From an uncultured Muribaculaceae bacterium (lineage in GTDB: Bacteria; Bacteroidota; Bacteroidia; Bacteroidales; Muribaculaceae): DNA of 64,000 bases. Under the pieces are notes generated by a model. It saw only the letters and a list, made by a program, of their open reading frames with translations, was not told the origin of the DNA and did not search any database. The DNA is taken from the NCBI GenBank assembly GCA_910584125.1, contig CAJTXU010000016.1, positions 1 through 64,000 on the forward strand, written 5' to 3'. Positions within the stretch are counted from its first letter, which is position 1. Each line of letters begins with the position of its first letter. Positions 45,198 through 54,007 of the stretch are shown piece by piece. The position numbers were made by a program, and so were the translations under genes.

Positions 45198-45515
45198 AAA
45201 GTAATACGGGACAAAACCATATCAAAAGTAATAAGTAAAAAGTAAAAAGTAATACGGGATAAAACCATATCAAAAGTAATAAGTAATAAGTAAAAAGTAA
45301 AAAGTAATACGGGACGTCGCAGAAGCGATGACCCGTATTACTTTTTACTTTTTACTTAGCGTATTACGTATTACTTTTTACTTAATACTTCTTACTTAGA
45401 GTATTACGTATTACTTTTTACTTAATACTTCTTACTTAGAGTATTACTTCTTACTTAGAGTATTACTTCTTACTTAGAGTATTACTTCTTACTTAGAGTA
45501 TTACTTCTTACTTAA
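45165..45515. repeat. Intergenic repeat array (family B) with AATACGGG/CCCGTATT hairpin
   Basis: Three tandem units (45165-45212, 45213-45260, 45261-45315; 48, 48 and 55 bp) share ACCATATCAAAAGTAATAAG and end in AATACGGG. A mirrored part (45331-45515) carries CCCGTATT and many copies of TTACTTCTTACTTAGAG. The two sides can fold into a long AT-rich hairpin. It fills the gap between convergent genes, overlapping the last 33 bp of the small secreted protein gene. Confidence 0.8.
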
Positions 45516-45516
45516 A

Positions 45517-46101
45517 TCATTGTCCGCAAAGGCGCATGAACTCCTCGCGGAGGCCGGCGTCGGTCTCGAACTCGCCGTTGTAGTCGAAGGTCACCGTCGA
45601 GGCGTCCTGCTTCTCGACTCCGCGCATCTTCATGCAGAGATGCCCGGCCGAGCAGGCAACTATCACACCCCGCGTCGGCATGGCTTCCGACAACAGACTG
45701 CAGACCTGCGCCGTGAGACGCTCCTGCACCTGCAGCCGCCGCGCGAAACACTCCACGATTCGGGCCAGTTTCGAGAGACCGATCATCTTCCCGTCGGGAA
45801 TGTAACCGATCGACACCTTGCCGAAAAAGGGCAATATATGGTGCTCGCAGAGACTGTAGAACTCGATATCCTTGACTATCACCATCCGCGAACCCGCATG
45901 CTCAAACACAGCCTGACGCGCCACAGCCAGCGGATCGGTGCGGTAACCCGAAGTTACGTCGAGCAACGCCTTGGCCGCGCGCACCGGTGTCTTCACAAGC
46001 CCCTCGCGCGTCGGATCCTCGCCCACGAGACGCAATATCGCCTCGTAGTGGGCCGCGATTTCAGCCACAAGTTCCGGATCGTGTTTTCTTACCTGCGCCA
46101 T
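45517..46101 (-). CDS. folE: GTP cyclohydrolase I
   Basis: Opens the GTP ring to make dihydroneopterin triphosphate for folate. Zinc and active-site residues lie in EFYSLCEHHILPFFGKVSIGYIP (Cys and His-His), and VIVACSAGHLCMKMRG supplies the second Cys. Length 194 aa from the ATG at 46101. The ATG lies 4 bp after the SPOR gene stop; an upstream TTG at 46122 would overlap it. Third gene of the leftward tpiA operon. Confidence 0.94.
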   Translation of the reverse strand: MAQVRKHDPELVAEIAAHYEAILRLVGEDPTREGLVKTPVRAAKALLDVTSGYRTDPLAVARQAVFEHAGSRMVIVKDIEFYSLCEHHILPFFGKVSIGYIPDGKMIGLSKLARIVECFARRLQVQERLTAQVCSLLSEAMPTRGVIVACSAGHLCMKMRGVEKQDASTVTFDYNGEFETDAGLREEFMRLCGQ

Positions 46102-46105
46102 TTGC

Positions 46106-46627
46106 TTACTTGATAATGACAATCTGGCTTTTCACCACCCTCATCTCCGAGGCATACTGCGGGAATGCCCGCTTCAGCTCGGACAGAGCGGCCGATGCCT
46201 CGGCCTGTGTGCGGAAATTGCCCACACGGGTGTACCAGTTGGGTGAACTTGAATAGGAATATACCTGCCCGCGGTATTTGGGGAACTTGGCCACCACCGC
46301 GTTGCCCCGGGCACGCGCGCGCGACTCGAGAGTGTGCTGGTTGTGGCCGTCGCCGAACACCTGGACCCTGAAGCCCGACACCTTGTTGATGCCCGGACGG
46401 AGATCCTGATGCTGCCGGCGCTGACTGTGCTGCTCCTCCTTCAGGAGCTCGCGCAAGATGTTGTCGGGAATGTCGATAGTGACATTGCCCGAAGACTCCC
46501 CTACGATCTTCTCGATGGCGTTAGCCGGAGCGTTCTCGCCCGAAGATTCCGACGGAGACTGGGCCATGGCCGGGAACACGAGGCTCCCGGCCAGACCTAT
46601 GCAGATGAATATTCGTTTCAAATTCAT
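46106..46627 (-). CDS. SPOR-domain protein
   Basis: A signal peptide (MNLKRIFICIGLAGSLVFPAMAQ) is followed by an unconserved linker and a C-terminal SPOR domain (GFRVQVFGDGHNQHTLESRARAR, then YSSSPNWYTRVGNFRTQAEASAAL). SPOR domains bind denuded septal peptidoglycan. 173 aa. It lies between tpiA and folE, 64 bp and 4 bp away. Confidence 0.85.
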   Translation of the reverse strand: MNLKRIFICIGLAGSLVFPAMAQSPSESSGENAPANAIEKIVGESSGNVTIDIPDNILRELLKEEQHSQRRQHQDLRPGINKVSGFRVQVFGDGHNQHTLESRARARGNAVVAKFPKYRGQVYSYSSSPNWYTRVGNFRTQAEASAALSELKRAFPQYASEMRVVKSQIVIIK

Positions 46628-46691
46628 ATCAGTCGATTGAAGAGAACCTCCCGACTCCGGGAGGCGGAAAGCCCGCCGAGGGGGCGCCCTG

Positions 46692-47447
46692 TCAGTTGAA
46701 GGCCTCGATGATGCCCATGAAGTCCTCGGCCTTGAGGGCCGCGCCGCCGATCAGGCCGCCGTCAACGTCAGGCTTGGCGAAGATCTCGCGCGCGTTGCCC
46801 GGCTTGCAGCTGCCGCCGTAGAGGATCGACGTGTTGTCGGCAACCTCCTTGCCATACTTCTCGGCGATCACGCCGCGGATGTGGGCGTGCATCTCCTGTG
46901 CCTGCTCGGCTGTGGCGGTCTTGCCCGTGCCGATGGCCCACACCGGCTCGTATGCGATAACGATCTTGCCGAAATCTTCGGCCGAAAGAGAGAAGAGAGC
47001 CTCGACCTGAGCCTTCACGACGTCGTTGTACGAGCCGTCCTCACGCTGCTCGAGCACCTCGCCCACGCAGAAGATAGGAAGAAGACCGTTCTCGAGCGCT
47101 ATTTTTGTCTTGGCAAGCAGCTGCTCGTTGTTCTCGCCGAAATACTGGCGACGCTCGCTGTGACCCAATATCACGTAGCGCGCGCCCGTCGACTTCACCA
47201 TCGAGGCGCTGACCTCGCCGGTGTACGCGCCCTTGGCGTGCTCCGAGCAGTTCTCCGCGCCCAGCGCCACGCATTCGGGGTTGAGGACGGCGTTGACCGA
47301 TGTCAGATGCGTGAAGGGCACGCATACGATCACATCGCAGTTCACCGTCTTGCCCTCAAGCAGAGAGTTGACGTTGTTGGCCAGCTCAACGCCCTCTTCG
47401 AGCACGGTGTTCATTTTCCAGTTGCCTGCAACAATATTCTTTCTCAT
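46692..47447 (-). CDS. tpiA: Triosephosphate isomerase
   Basis: Catalytic Lys in AGNWKMNTVLEEGVEL, His in VILGHSERRQYFGE near residue 97, and Glu in VIAYEPVWAIGTGKTAT near residue 168. The C-terminal phosphate loop is ILYGGSCKPGNA and GLIGGAALKAEDF. 251 aa. Central glycolytic enzyme. First gene of a leftward operon with SPOR and folE. Confidence 0.97.
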   Translation of the reverse strand: MRKNIVAGNWKMNTVLEEGVELANNVNSLLEGKTVNCDVIVCVPFTHLTSVNAVLNPECVALGAENCSEHAKGAYTGEVSASMVKSTGARYVILGHSERRQYFGENNEQLLAKTKIALENGLLPIFCVGEVLEQREDGSYNDVVKAQVEALFSLSAEDFGKIVIAYEPVWAIGTGKTATAEQAQEMHAHIRGVIAEKYGKEVADNTSILYGGSCKPGNAREIFAKPDVDGGLIGGAALKAEDFMGIIEAFN

Positions 47448-47496
47448 TTTCTTAAAAATTTTATATCTGTAAAAACAATTCTCAGAATTAATCTTG

Positions 47497-47527
47497 CAAA
47501 GTTAGTTCAAAATCTTGGGAAAACAAA
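47497..47527 (-). promoter_or_regulatory. Promoter of the tpiA-SPOR-folE operon
   Basis: On the minus strand TTTG (47524-47527), 19 bp, then TAACTTTG (47497-47504). Confidence 0.65.
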
Positions 47528-47606
47528 ATCCACGGCGGTCAAACATCGCGGATCGCCCAAATATCGCGTTATTTTAAGTTAAAATCGCCGCCGGCCCCTC
47601 CGGCCT

Positions 47607-47638
47607 ATTGCAACTTTACGATTTTTTGCCTACATTTG
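47607..47638 (+). promoter_or_regulatory. Promoter of uvrB
   Basis: ATTG (47607-47610), 20 bp, then TACATTTG (47631-47638). The leader to the ATG at 47754 is about 110 nt and contains a family B hairpin. Confidence 0.6.
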
Positions 47639-47644
47639 CAGGTT

Positions 47645-47740
47645 AAGTAATAAGTCAGCGCACATGTCATAAGGAATAAGTAAAAGAAATACGGGAGGCT
47701 CACGATTCCCGTATTACTTCTTACTTAATACTTATTACTT
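47645..47740 (+). repeat. Family B hairpin inside the uvrB leader
   Basis: AAGTAATAAGT at the left pairs with ACTTATTACTT at the right, and AATACGGGA with TCCCGTATT around the loop. It shares the core with the 45165-45515 array. Confidence 0.65.
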
Positions 47741-47753
47741 CATTAAGAACCAT

Positions 47754-49874
47754 ATGGATTTCAAGTTAACGAGTGAATACATGCCCACGGGCGACCAGCC
47801 CGAAGCCATCGCCGAGCTTTCGGAGGGCGTGCTCGCCGGGCAGAAGCATCAGACGCTGCTCGGCGTGACGGGCAGCGGCAAGACCTTCACCATGGCCAAC
47901 GTCATAGCCAGGGTGCAGCGCCCCACGCTCATACTGTCGCACAACAAGACGCTCGCCGCCCAGCTATACAGCGAGTTCAAGAATTTCTTCCCCGAGAACT
48001 CGGTGCAGTATTTCGTGAGCTATTACGACTACTACCAGCCGGAGGCCTACATCCCGGGCTCGGACAAGTATATCGAGAAAGACCTGATGATCAACGAGCA
48101 GATCGACAAGCTCCGGCTCTCCACGGCCGCGGCCCTGCTGTCGGGGCGGCGCGACGTGGTGGTGGTCTCGTCGGTGAGCTGCATCTACGGCATGGGCAAT
48201 CCCGAGGATTTCGCCCAGACTGTAGTGCGCATCGCAGTGGGCGACCGCATACAGCGCAACGTCTTCCTTCGCAAGCTCGTCGACTCGCTCTACAGCCGCA
48301 CCGAGGTCGACCTCCGGCGCGGCGAGTTCCGCGTCAAGGGCGACACAGTCGACATTATGCTATCGTTCGAGGAGATCCAGCTGCGCGTGATGTTCTGGGG
48401 CGACGAGATCGAGAAGATCCAGACCGTAGACCCCGCCTCGGGCGCTCCCCTCACCGATCTGGAGGGCTTCAACATCTACCCCGCCAACATCTTCGTGCCC
48501 TCGAAAGAGCGCACCATGCGCGCCGTCGACCAGATCGCGCTCGACCTCGGGGCGCAGTGCGAGTTCTTCCGACGTGAGGGACGAATCGTCGAGGCAGAAC
48601 GCCTGCGCGAACGCGTCACGTACGACCTGGAGATGATCAAGGAACTCGGCCACTGCAGCGGCATCGAGAACTACTCGCGCTATTTCGACGGCCGCGAACC
48701 GGGCATGCGCCCGTTCTGCCTGCTCGACTATTTCCCCAAGGACTTCCTGACCATCATCGACGAGAGCCACGTCACGCTGCCGCAGATCCGCGGCATGAAC
48801 GGCGGCGACCTGTCGCGCAAGATGAACCTCGTGGAGTACGGTTTCCGACTGCCGGCCGCCATCGACAACCGCCCCCTGAAGTTCGAGGAGTTCGAACGCC
48901 TCACGCCCCAGGTGATATACGTCAGCGCCACGCCCGGCGACTACGAGATGCAGCAGACCGAGGGAATATTCACCGAGCAGGTGATCCGCCCCACCGGCCT
49001 GCTCGACCCCGAGATCGAGATCCGCCCTACCCTCAACCAGATCGACGACCTTATGGAGGAGATACGACTCCGCATCGAGGCCGGCGAGCGCACACTCGTC
49101 ACGACGCTGACCAAGCGCATGGCCGAGGAACTGAACCGCCACCTCATCAAATGGGGCATCAACTCGGCCTACATCCACAGCGACGTCGACACGCTGGAGC
49201 GCATCCGCATTCTCGAGGACCTGCGCGAGGGGACGTATGACGTGCTGATCGGCGTCAACCTGCTACGCGAGGGCCTCGACCTGCCGCAGGTGAGCCTCGT
49301 GGCAATCCTCGACGCCGACAAGGAGGGGTTCCTGCGCAACCACCGCTCGCTGACGCAGACCGCCGGCCGCGCGGCCCGAAACGTCCACGGCAAGGTCCTG
49401 ATGTATGCCGACAAGATCACCGACTCGATGCAGCGCACCATCGACGAGACCGAACGCCGACGCGCCAAACAGATGAAATACAACCTCGACCACGGCATCA
49501 CGCCGACCCCGATAGTCAAGAAGAAGGGCAACGACCTCATCGAGATCTACGAGGGCAAGGAGGCCGACAAGGGTAAGGGACGCGCGAAGTCGCCGGCAGC
49601 GAGAGCCGCCGCCCCACAGGCCGCCGGGCACCCGCAGCCCGCGCCGCGCCCGTATATAGAGGAGGAACACGAGTCGCCGTTCGCGGCCGATCCGGTGATC
49701 GAATACATGAGCCTGCCCGAGATCGAGACAAGGATCGAGAAGTTGAAGCGCGACATGACGGCCGCCGCCAAGCGCACCGACTTCATCGAGGCCGCCCAGC
49801 TGCGCGACGAGCTCATCAACCTCCAGGACCTCCGCGAGTCGATCTTAAAGGAATCGGAACATGCGACACAGTAA
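47754..49874 (+). CDS. uvrB: Excinuclease ABC subunit B
   Basis: Helicase-like subunit of nucleotide excision repair. Walker A GVTGSGKTF near residue 39, YYDYYQPEAYIP (beta hairpin), DESHVTLPQ, GRAARN and a C-terminal UVR helix-hairpin (EIETRIEKLKRDMTAAAKR) that contacts UvrC. Length 706 aa; a low-complexity Ala/Pro linker near residues 610-645 is slightly unusual. Overlaps the next gene by 14 bp. Confidence 0.97.
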   Translation: MDFKLTSEYMPTGDQPEAIAELSEGVLAGQKHQTLLGVTGSGKTFTMANVIARVQRPTLILSHNKTLAAQLYSEFKNFFPENSVQYFVSYYDYYQPEAYIPGSDKYIEKDLMINEQIDKLRLSTAAALLSGRRDVVVVSSVSCIYGMGNPEDFAQTVVRIAVGDRIQRNVFLRKLVDSLYSRTEVDLRRGEFRVKGDTVDIMLSFEEIQLRVMFWGDEIEKIQTVDPASGAPLTDLEGFNIYPANIFVPSKERTMRAVDQIALDLGAQCEFFRREGRIVEAERLRERVTYDLEMIKELGHCSGIENYSRYFDGREPGMRPFCLLDYFPKDFLTIIDESHVTLPQIRGMNGGDLSRKMNLVEYGFRLPAAIDNRPLKFEEFERLTPQVIYVSATPGDYEMQQTEGIFTEQVIRPTGLLDPEIEIRPTLNQIDDLMEEIRLRIEAGERTLVTTLTKRMAEELNRHLIKWGINSAYIHSDVDTLERIRILEDLREGTYDVLIGVNLLREGLDLPQVSLVAILDADKEGFLRNHRSLTQTAGRAARNVHGKVLMYADKITDSMQRTIDETERRRAKQMKYNLDHGITPTPIVKKKGNDLIEIYEGKEADKGKGRAKSPAARAAAPQAAGHPQPAPRPYIEEEHESPFAADPVIEYMSLPEIETRIEKLKRDMTAAAKRTDFIEAAQLRDELINLQDLRESILKESEHATQ

Positions 49875-51780
49875 TAAGACAGAAGCCCCGGCGCCGCAGA
49901 CCATGCCGCTGAAGACGGATTTCCTGCCTACCTCGCGCGACGAGATGGACGCGCTGGGATGGGACCGGGCCGACATCATCATCTTCTCGGGCGACGCGTA
50001 TGTCGACCATCCGTCGTTCGGCGCGGCGGTCATAGGCCGCACGCTGCAGAAGGCGGGCTGGCGCGTTGCCATCGTGCCACAGCCCAACTGGCGCGACGAC
50101 CTGCGCGACTTCAAAAAACTGGGACGTCCGCGCCTCTTCTTCGGCGTCTCGGCCGGAGCGATGGACTCGATGGTGAACCACTACACGGCCGCCCGCCGTC
50201 TGCGCCACGACGACGCCTACACCGCCGGCGGCCGCCACGGAATGCGCCCCGACATGCCCACCATCGTATACACCCGCATACTCAAGGAGCTTTTCCCCGA
50301 CGTGCCCGTCATAGCCGGGGGCATCGAGGCGTCGCTCAGACGAGTGTCGCACTACGACTATTGGGAAGACCGGCTGCGCCCCTCGATACTGCTCGACGCG
50401 CCGGCCGACATGGTGTCGTACGGCATGGGCGAGCGCACCATGACCGAGCTGGCCCGCCGGCTCGACGCCGGTGAGAGGATCACAGACATCACCGACGTGC
50501 CCCAGACGGCCTTCATCAGCACGGGTGCCCCGGCCGAGGGCGACATCGTGCTCAGCCCCTACGAGGACTGCCTGCGCGAGCCGAAGCTGCAGGCGCTCAA
50601 TTTCCGGCACGTCGAGGAGGAGTCCAACCGTTACGAGGGGCGCGTGATATGGCAGTCGGCGCGCGGACGCATGGTTCGCATCAACCCGATGTACCCGCCG
50701 ATGACCACCGCCGAGATCGACGCCTCGTTCGACCTCCCCTACACGCGCCTGCCCCACCCGAGATACAAAGGCAAGACCATACCGGCCTACGAGATGATCC
50801 GCCACTCGGTGTGCATGCACCGGGGCTGCTTCGGCGGCTGCGCGTTCTGCACAATCTCGGCCCACCAGGGGAAGTTCATCGCCTCCCGCTCGAAGGAGTC
50901 AATCGTGCGCGAGGCCAGACAGGTGACGCGTATGCATGACTTCAAGGGCTACATCTCCGACCTCGGGGGACCCTCGGCCAACATGTACGCCATGGGGGGC
51001 CGCGACCGCGAGGTGTGCCGCCGGTGCGCCCGCCCGTCGTGCCTCCACCCGAAGCCCTGCCCCAACCTCGACAACGACCACTCGCGGCTGCTCGACGTCT
51101 ACCACGCCGTCGACGCGCTGCCGGGCGTCAAGAAGTCGTTCATAGGCAGCGGCGTGCGTTACGACCTGGCCATGGCACCCTCGGGCCGGCCGGAGACCGA
51201 CGCCGTCAACCGGCGCTACATCCGCGAGCTCATCACCGACCACGTCAGCGGCCGGCTGAAGGTAGCCCCGGAGCATACGTCCGACGAGGTGCTGCGCTGT
51301 ATGCGCAAGCCCGGTTTCGAACAGTTCCGCAAGTTCAAGCGCATCTTCGACAAGACCAACGCCGAGGCCGGGCTGCGACAGCAGCTGATCCCCTATTTCA
51401 TCTCGTCGCACCCGGCGTGCCGCGAGGAGAACATGGCCGAGCTCGCCGCCCTGACCAAGGAACTCGACTTCCACCTCGAGCAGGTGCAGGATTTCACACC
51501 CACGCCCATGACAGTCGCCACCGAGATATATTACAGCGGCTATCATCCCTATACGGGCGAGAAAGTCTACACGGCCCGCACCGACAAGGAGAAGCTCGCC
51601 CAGCGCCAGTTCTTCTTCTGGTACAAGCCGGAGTGCCGCCGCCAGATTGTCGACGAACTCCGCCGCATGCGCCGCCCCGACCTGATCGAGGCGCTGTATC
51701 CGTCGCGGGGTGGCGGAGGCCGGAACGACAGAAACGACAGAAACAGAAAGAAAACCCATAATACCAAAAAACACTGTTGA
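49861..51780 (+). CDS. ygiQ: YgiQ-family radical SAM protein
   Basis: The iron-sulfur cluster motif is MHRGCFGGCAFCTISAHQGKF near residue 320 (Cys-x3-Cys-x2-Cys). Upstream sequence fits the N-terminal YgiQ domain (IIIFSGDAYVDHPSFGAAVIGR) and FFGVSAGAMDSMVNHYT. Length 639 aa. These proteins are conserved, but their substrate is not established. Overlaps uvrB at its start and the S9 peptidase at its end, so translation is coupled. Confidence 0.9.
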   Translation: MRHSNKTEAPAPQTMPLKTDFLPTSRDEMDALGWDRADIIIFSGDAYVDHPSFGAAVIGRTLQKAGWRVAIVPQPNWRDDLRDFKKLGRPRLFFGVSAGAMDSMVNHYTAARRLRHDDAYTAGGRHGMRPDMPTIVYTRILKELFPDVPVIAGGIEASLRRVSHYDYWEDRLRPSILLDAPADMVSYGMGERTMTELARRLDAGERITDITDVPQTAFISTGAPAEGDIVLSPYEDCLREPKLQALNFRHVEEESNRYEGRVIWQSARGRMVRINPMYPPMTTAEIDASFDLPYTRLPHPRYKGKTIPAYEMIRHSVCMHRGCFGGCAFCTISAHQGKFIASRSKESIVREARQVTRMHDFKGYISDLGGPSANMYAMGGRDREVCRRCARPSCLHPKPCPNLDNDHSRLLDVYHAVDALPGVKKSFIGSGVRYDLAMAPSGRPETDAVNRRYIRELITDHVSGRLKVAPEHTSDEVLRCMRKPGFEQFRKFKRIFDKTNAEAGLRQQLIPYFISSHPACREENMAELAALTKELDFHLEQVQDFTPTPMTVATEIYYSGYHPYTGEKVYTARTDKEKLAQRQFFFWYKPECRRQIVDELRRMRRPDLIEALYPSRGGGGRNDRNDRNRKKTHNTKKHC

Positions 51781-51782
51781 TC

Positions 51783-53888
51783 ATGAACAAAACAGGATTG
51801 AAAATGTGTGCAATGCTATTGCCGCTGGCGCTGACCGCCTGCTCCGACAAGAGCGGCGGGGGCGACGCCAAAGTGATTGAAAAGCCGGAAATCAAGATTG
51901 AGAACGGCATGTTGACGCCCGAGGTGCTCGAGGCGTTCGGACGCGTGGCCGAGGCCACACCCTCGCCCGACGGAACCCGCATCATCTTCACGCTGACCTA
52001 CGAGGACATCGAGGAGAACAAGGGCAACTCGGAGGTCTACATCATGGACGCCGACGGCAAGAACATGCAGCGTCTGACGAAGACGGCCTCGTCGGAGTCC
52101 AACCTGCAGTGGATCGAGGAGGGCAAGAAGATCGCCTTCCTGCGCCACGACGACAAGAGCGACGCCACCCAGATCTTCACGATGAACGCCGACGGCTCGC
52201 AGCAGAAGCGCATCTCCGACGTCAAGAACGGCATCGAGTGCTTCAAGATCAGCCCCGACGGCAAGCACGTGGTCTACGCCTCGGCCATCGACGACTACAA
52301 CAAGAACGACTCGACCCTCTTCAAGGACCTGCCCAAGACGACGGGCCGCGTGATCGACGACCTCGGCTACAAGCACTGGGACGAGTGGGTGACCAAGATC
52401 CCGCATCCCTTCGTGGCCGAGCTCGACGGCGAGCTCAAGAACGCCAAGGACATCATGGCCGGAGAGCCTTTCGAATGCCCGGTGCGCCCGTTCGGCGGCG
52501 CCGAGTCGTTCGCATGGAGCCCCGACGGCAAGCAGCTCGTGTACGTGAGCCGCAAGCTCAAGGGCATGGACTATGTCTTCTCGACCGACTCCAACCTCTA
52601 TCTCTACGACCTGGCGAGCGGCAAGACCGAGCAGCTCACCAAAGAGGGCTTCCCCGGTTATGACACCGACCCCGCCTTCTCGCCCGACGGCAAGCAGCTG
52701 GCCTGGCTGTCGATGCCGACGGCCAAGTACGAGAGCGACAAGAAGCGCCTGATGGTGATGGACATGCAGAGCCGCCAGACACGCGACCTCACCGAGAACT
52801 GGGACTACTGGCCCGAGCAGATAGCATGGGCCAAGAACGGCGCCAGCATCTGGTTCACAGGCTACTATCAGGGCACGGCCCCGGTCTTCACGATCGACGT
52901 CAAGACCTGCGCCATCGACACGATAGCCACCGGACAGTGTGACTACGCGGGCGTCGTGCCCGTGGCCGACAACGCCGCCATCGCCCTGCGCCACTCGATG
53001 CGCGAGCCCAACGAGATTTATCTCGTGGCCAAGGACCAGAACAAGGCCCTCACCGAGGTCAACAAGGAACTCCTCGGCCAGCTCAAGCTCGGCGAGGTCA
53101 ACAAGGTGATCGTGCCGACCACCGACGGCGGCCAGATGACCTGCTGGGAGATCCTGCCCCCCGACTTTGACCCCAACAAGAAGTATCCCGCCATCCTCTA
53201 TTGCCAGGGAGGCCCGCAGCAGGCCGTCAGCCAGTTCTGGAGCTACCGCTGGAACTTCATGATCATGGCCGCCCACGGCTATGTGGTCATCGCCCCCAAC
53301 CGCCACGGCGTGCCGGGATTCGGCACGGCCTGGAACCGTCAGATTTCGGGCGACTACGGCGGCCAGAACATGCAGGACTATTTCGCGGCCACCGACTACA
53401 TCAAGTCGCGTCCCTACGTTGACGCCGACCATGTGGGCGCCATCGGCGCAAGCTACGGAGGCTTCTCGGTCTACTGGCTCGCCGGCCACAACAACGGCCG
53501 CTACGCCGCGCTCGTGGCCCACGCCGGCATCTTCAACGTCGAGGCGCAGTACCTCGAGACGGAGGAGATGTGGTTCGCCGACTTCGATCTCGGCGGCCCC
53601 TACTGGGACAAGGAGAACGCAACGGCGCAGCGCACTTACGCCAACTCGCCCCACCGCTTCGTCAACGAGTGGCAGGCCCCGATGCTGATCACGGTGGGCG
53701 AGCTCGACTACCGCATCCTCGCCTCGCAGGGAATGCAGGCGTTCAACGCCGCCAAGATGCACGGCCTCGAGGCCGAGATGCTCGTCTTCCCCGACGAGAA
53801 CCACTGGGTGCTCAAGCCCCAGAACGCCATCCTGTGGCAGCGCACGTTCTTCCGCTTCCTCGACAAGTACCTGAAGGTGCAGAAATAG
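51783..53888 (+). CDS. S9-family prolyl-oligopeptidase-like lipoprotein
   Basis: A lipobox (LALTACSDK, Cys near residue 20) marks membrane anchoring. An N-terminal beta-propeller of WD40-like TolB repeats (for example SPDGTRIIF and WSPDGKQLVY) is followed by an alpha/beta hydrolase domain with GASYGG (Ser near 557), Asp in GELDYRI and His in DENHWV, the full catalytic triad. Such enzymes cleave dipeptides or short peptides. The ATG at 51783 is chosen over a TTG at 51777. It follows ygiQ with a 3-bp gap. Confidence 0.9.
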   Translation: MNKTGLKMCAMLLPLALTACSDKSGGGDAKVIEKPEIKIENGMLTPEVLEAFGRVAEATPSPDGTRIIFTLTYEDIEENKGNSEVYIMDADGKNMQRLTKTASSESNLQWIEEGKKIAFLRHDDKSDATQIFTMNADGSQQKRISDVKNGIECFKISPDGKHVVYASAIDDYNKNDSTLFKDLPKTTGRVIDDLGYKHWDEWVTKIPHPFVAELDGELKNAKDIMAGEPFECPVRPFGGAESFAWSPDGKQLVYVSRKLKGMDYVFSTDSNLYLYDLASGKTEQLTKEGFPGYDTDPAFSPDGKQLAWLSMPTAKYESDKKRLMVMDMQSRQTRDLTENWDYWPEQIAWAKNGASIWFTGYYQGTAPVFTIDVKTCAIDTIATGQCDYAGVVPVADNAAIALRHSMREPNEIYLVAKDQNKALTEVNKELLGQLKLGEVNKVIVPTTDGGQMTCWEILPPDFDPNKKYPAILYCQGGPQQAVSQFWSYRWNFMIMAAHGYVVIAPNRHGVPGFGTAWNRQISGDYGGQNMQDYFAATDYIKSRPYVDADHVGAIGASYGGFSVYWLAGHNNGRYAALVAHAGIFNVEAQYLETEEMWFADFDLGGPYWDKENATAQRTYANSPHRFVNEWQAPMLITVGELDYRILASQGMQAFNAAKMHGLEAEMLVFPDENHWVLKPQNAILWQRTFFRFLDKYLKVQK

Positions 53889-53925
53889 TAGGCTAAGGTC
53901 TTTAAGGTCTCTAAGGCCGATGCGA
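53887..53925. repeat. Degenerate AGGTCT-type repeat (family A)
   Basis: The words GGCTAAGGTCTTTAAGGTCTC repeat over about 40 bp right after the S9 peptidase stop. Confidence 0.45.
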
Positions 53926-53948
53926 CTTAGACCCTGAGATTCTAACGA

Positions 53949-53984
53949 TTACCCCATGTCTTTCTACAGGCATGGGGTAATTTG
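53949..53984 (+). terminator. Terminator of the S9 peptidase gene
   Basis: TTACCCCATG pairs with CATGGGGTAA across 12 bases, followed by TTTG. Confidence 0.7.
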
Positions 53985-54007
53985 CATTATGAATCACGCA
54001 TTATGCA

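Noticed and set aside
45165..45515. Possible CRISPR array
   Set aside because: Units are directly adjacent with no spacers and the unit is a low-complexity AT repeat; no cas gene is nearby.
51816..53804. A 662-aa frame opposite the S9 peptidase, and similar frames opposite dnaK, pepO, mmdA, clpC and lpxC-fabZ
   Set aside because: All are long shadow frames from GC-rich third positions; the sense genes have full family signatures.
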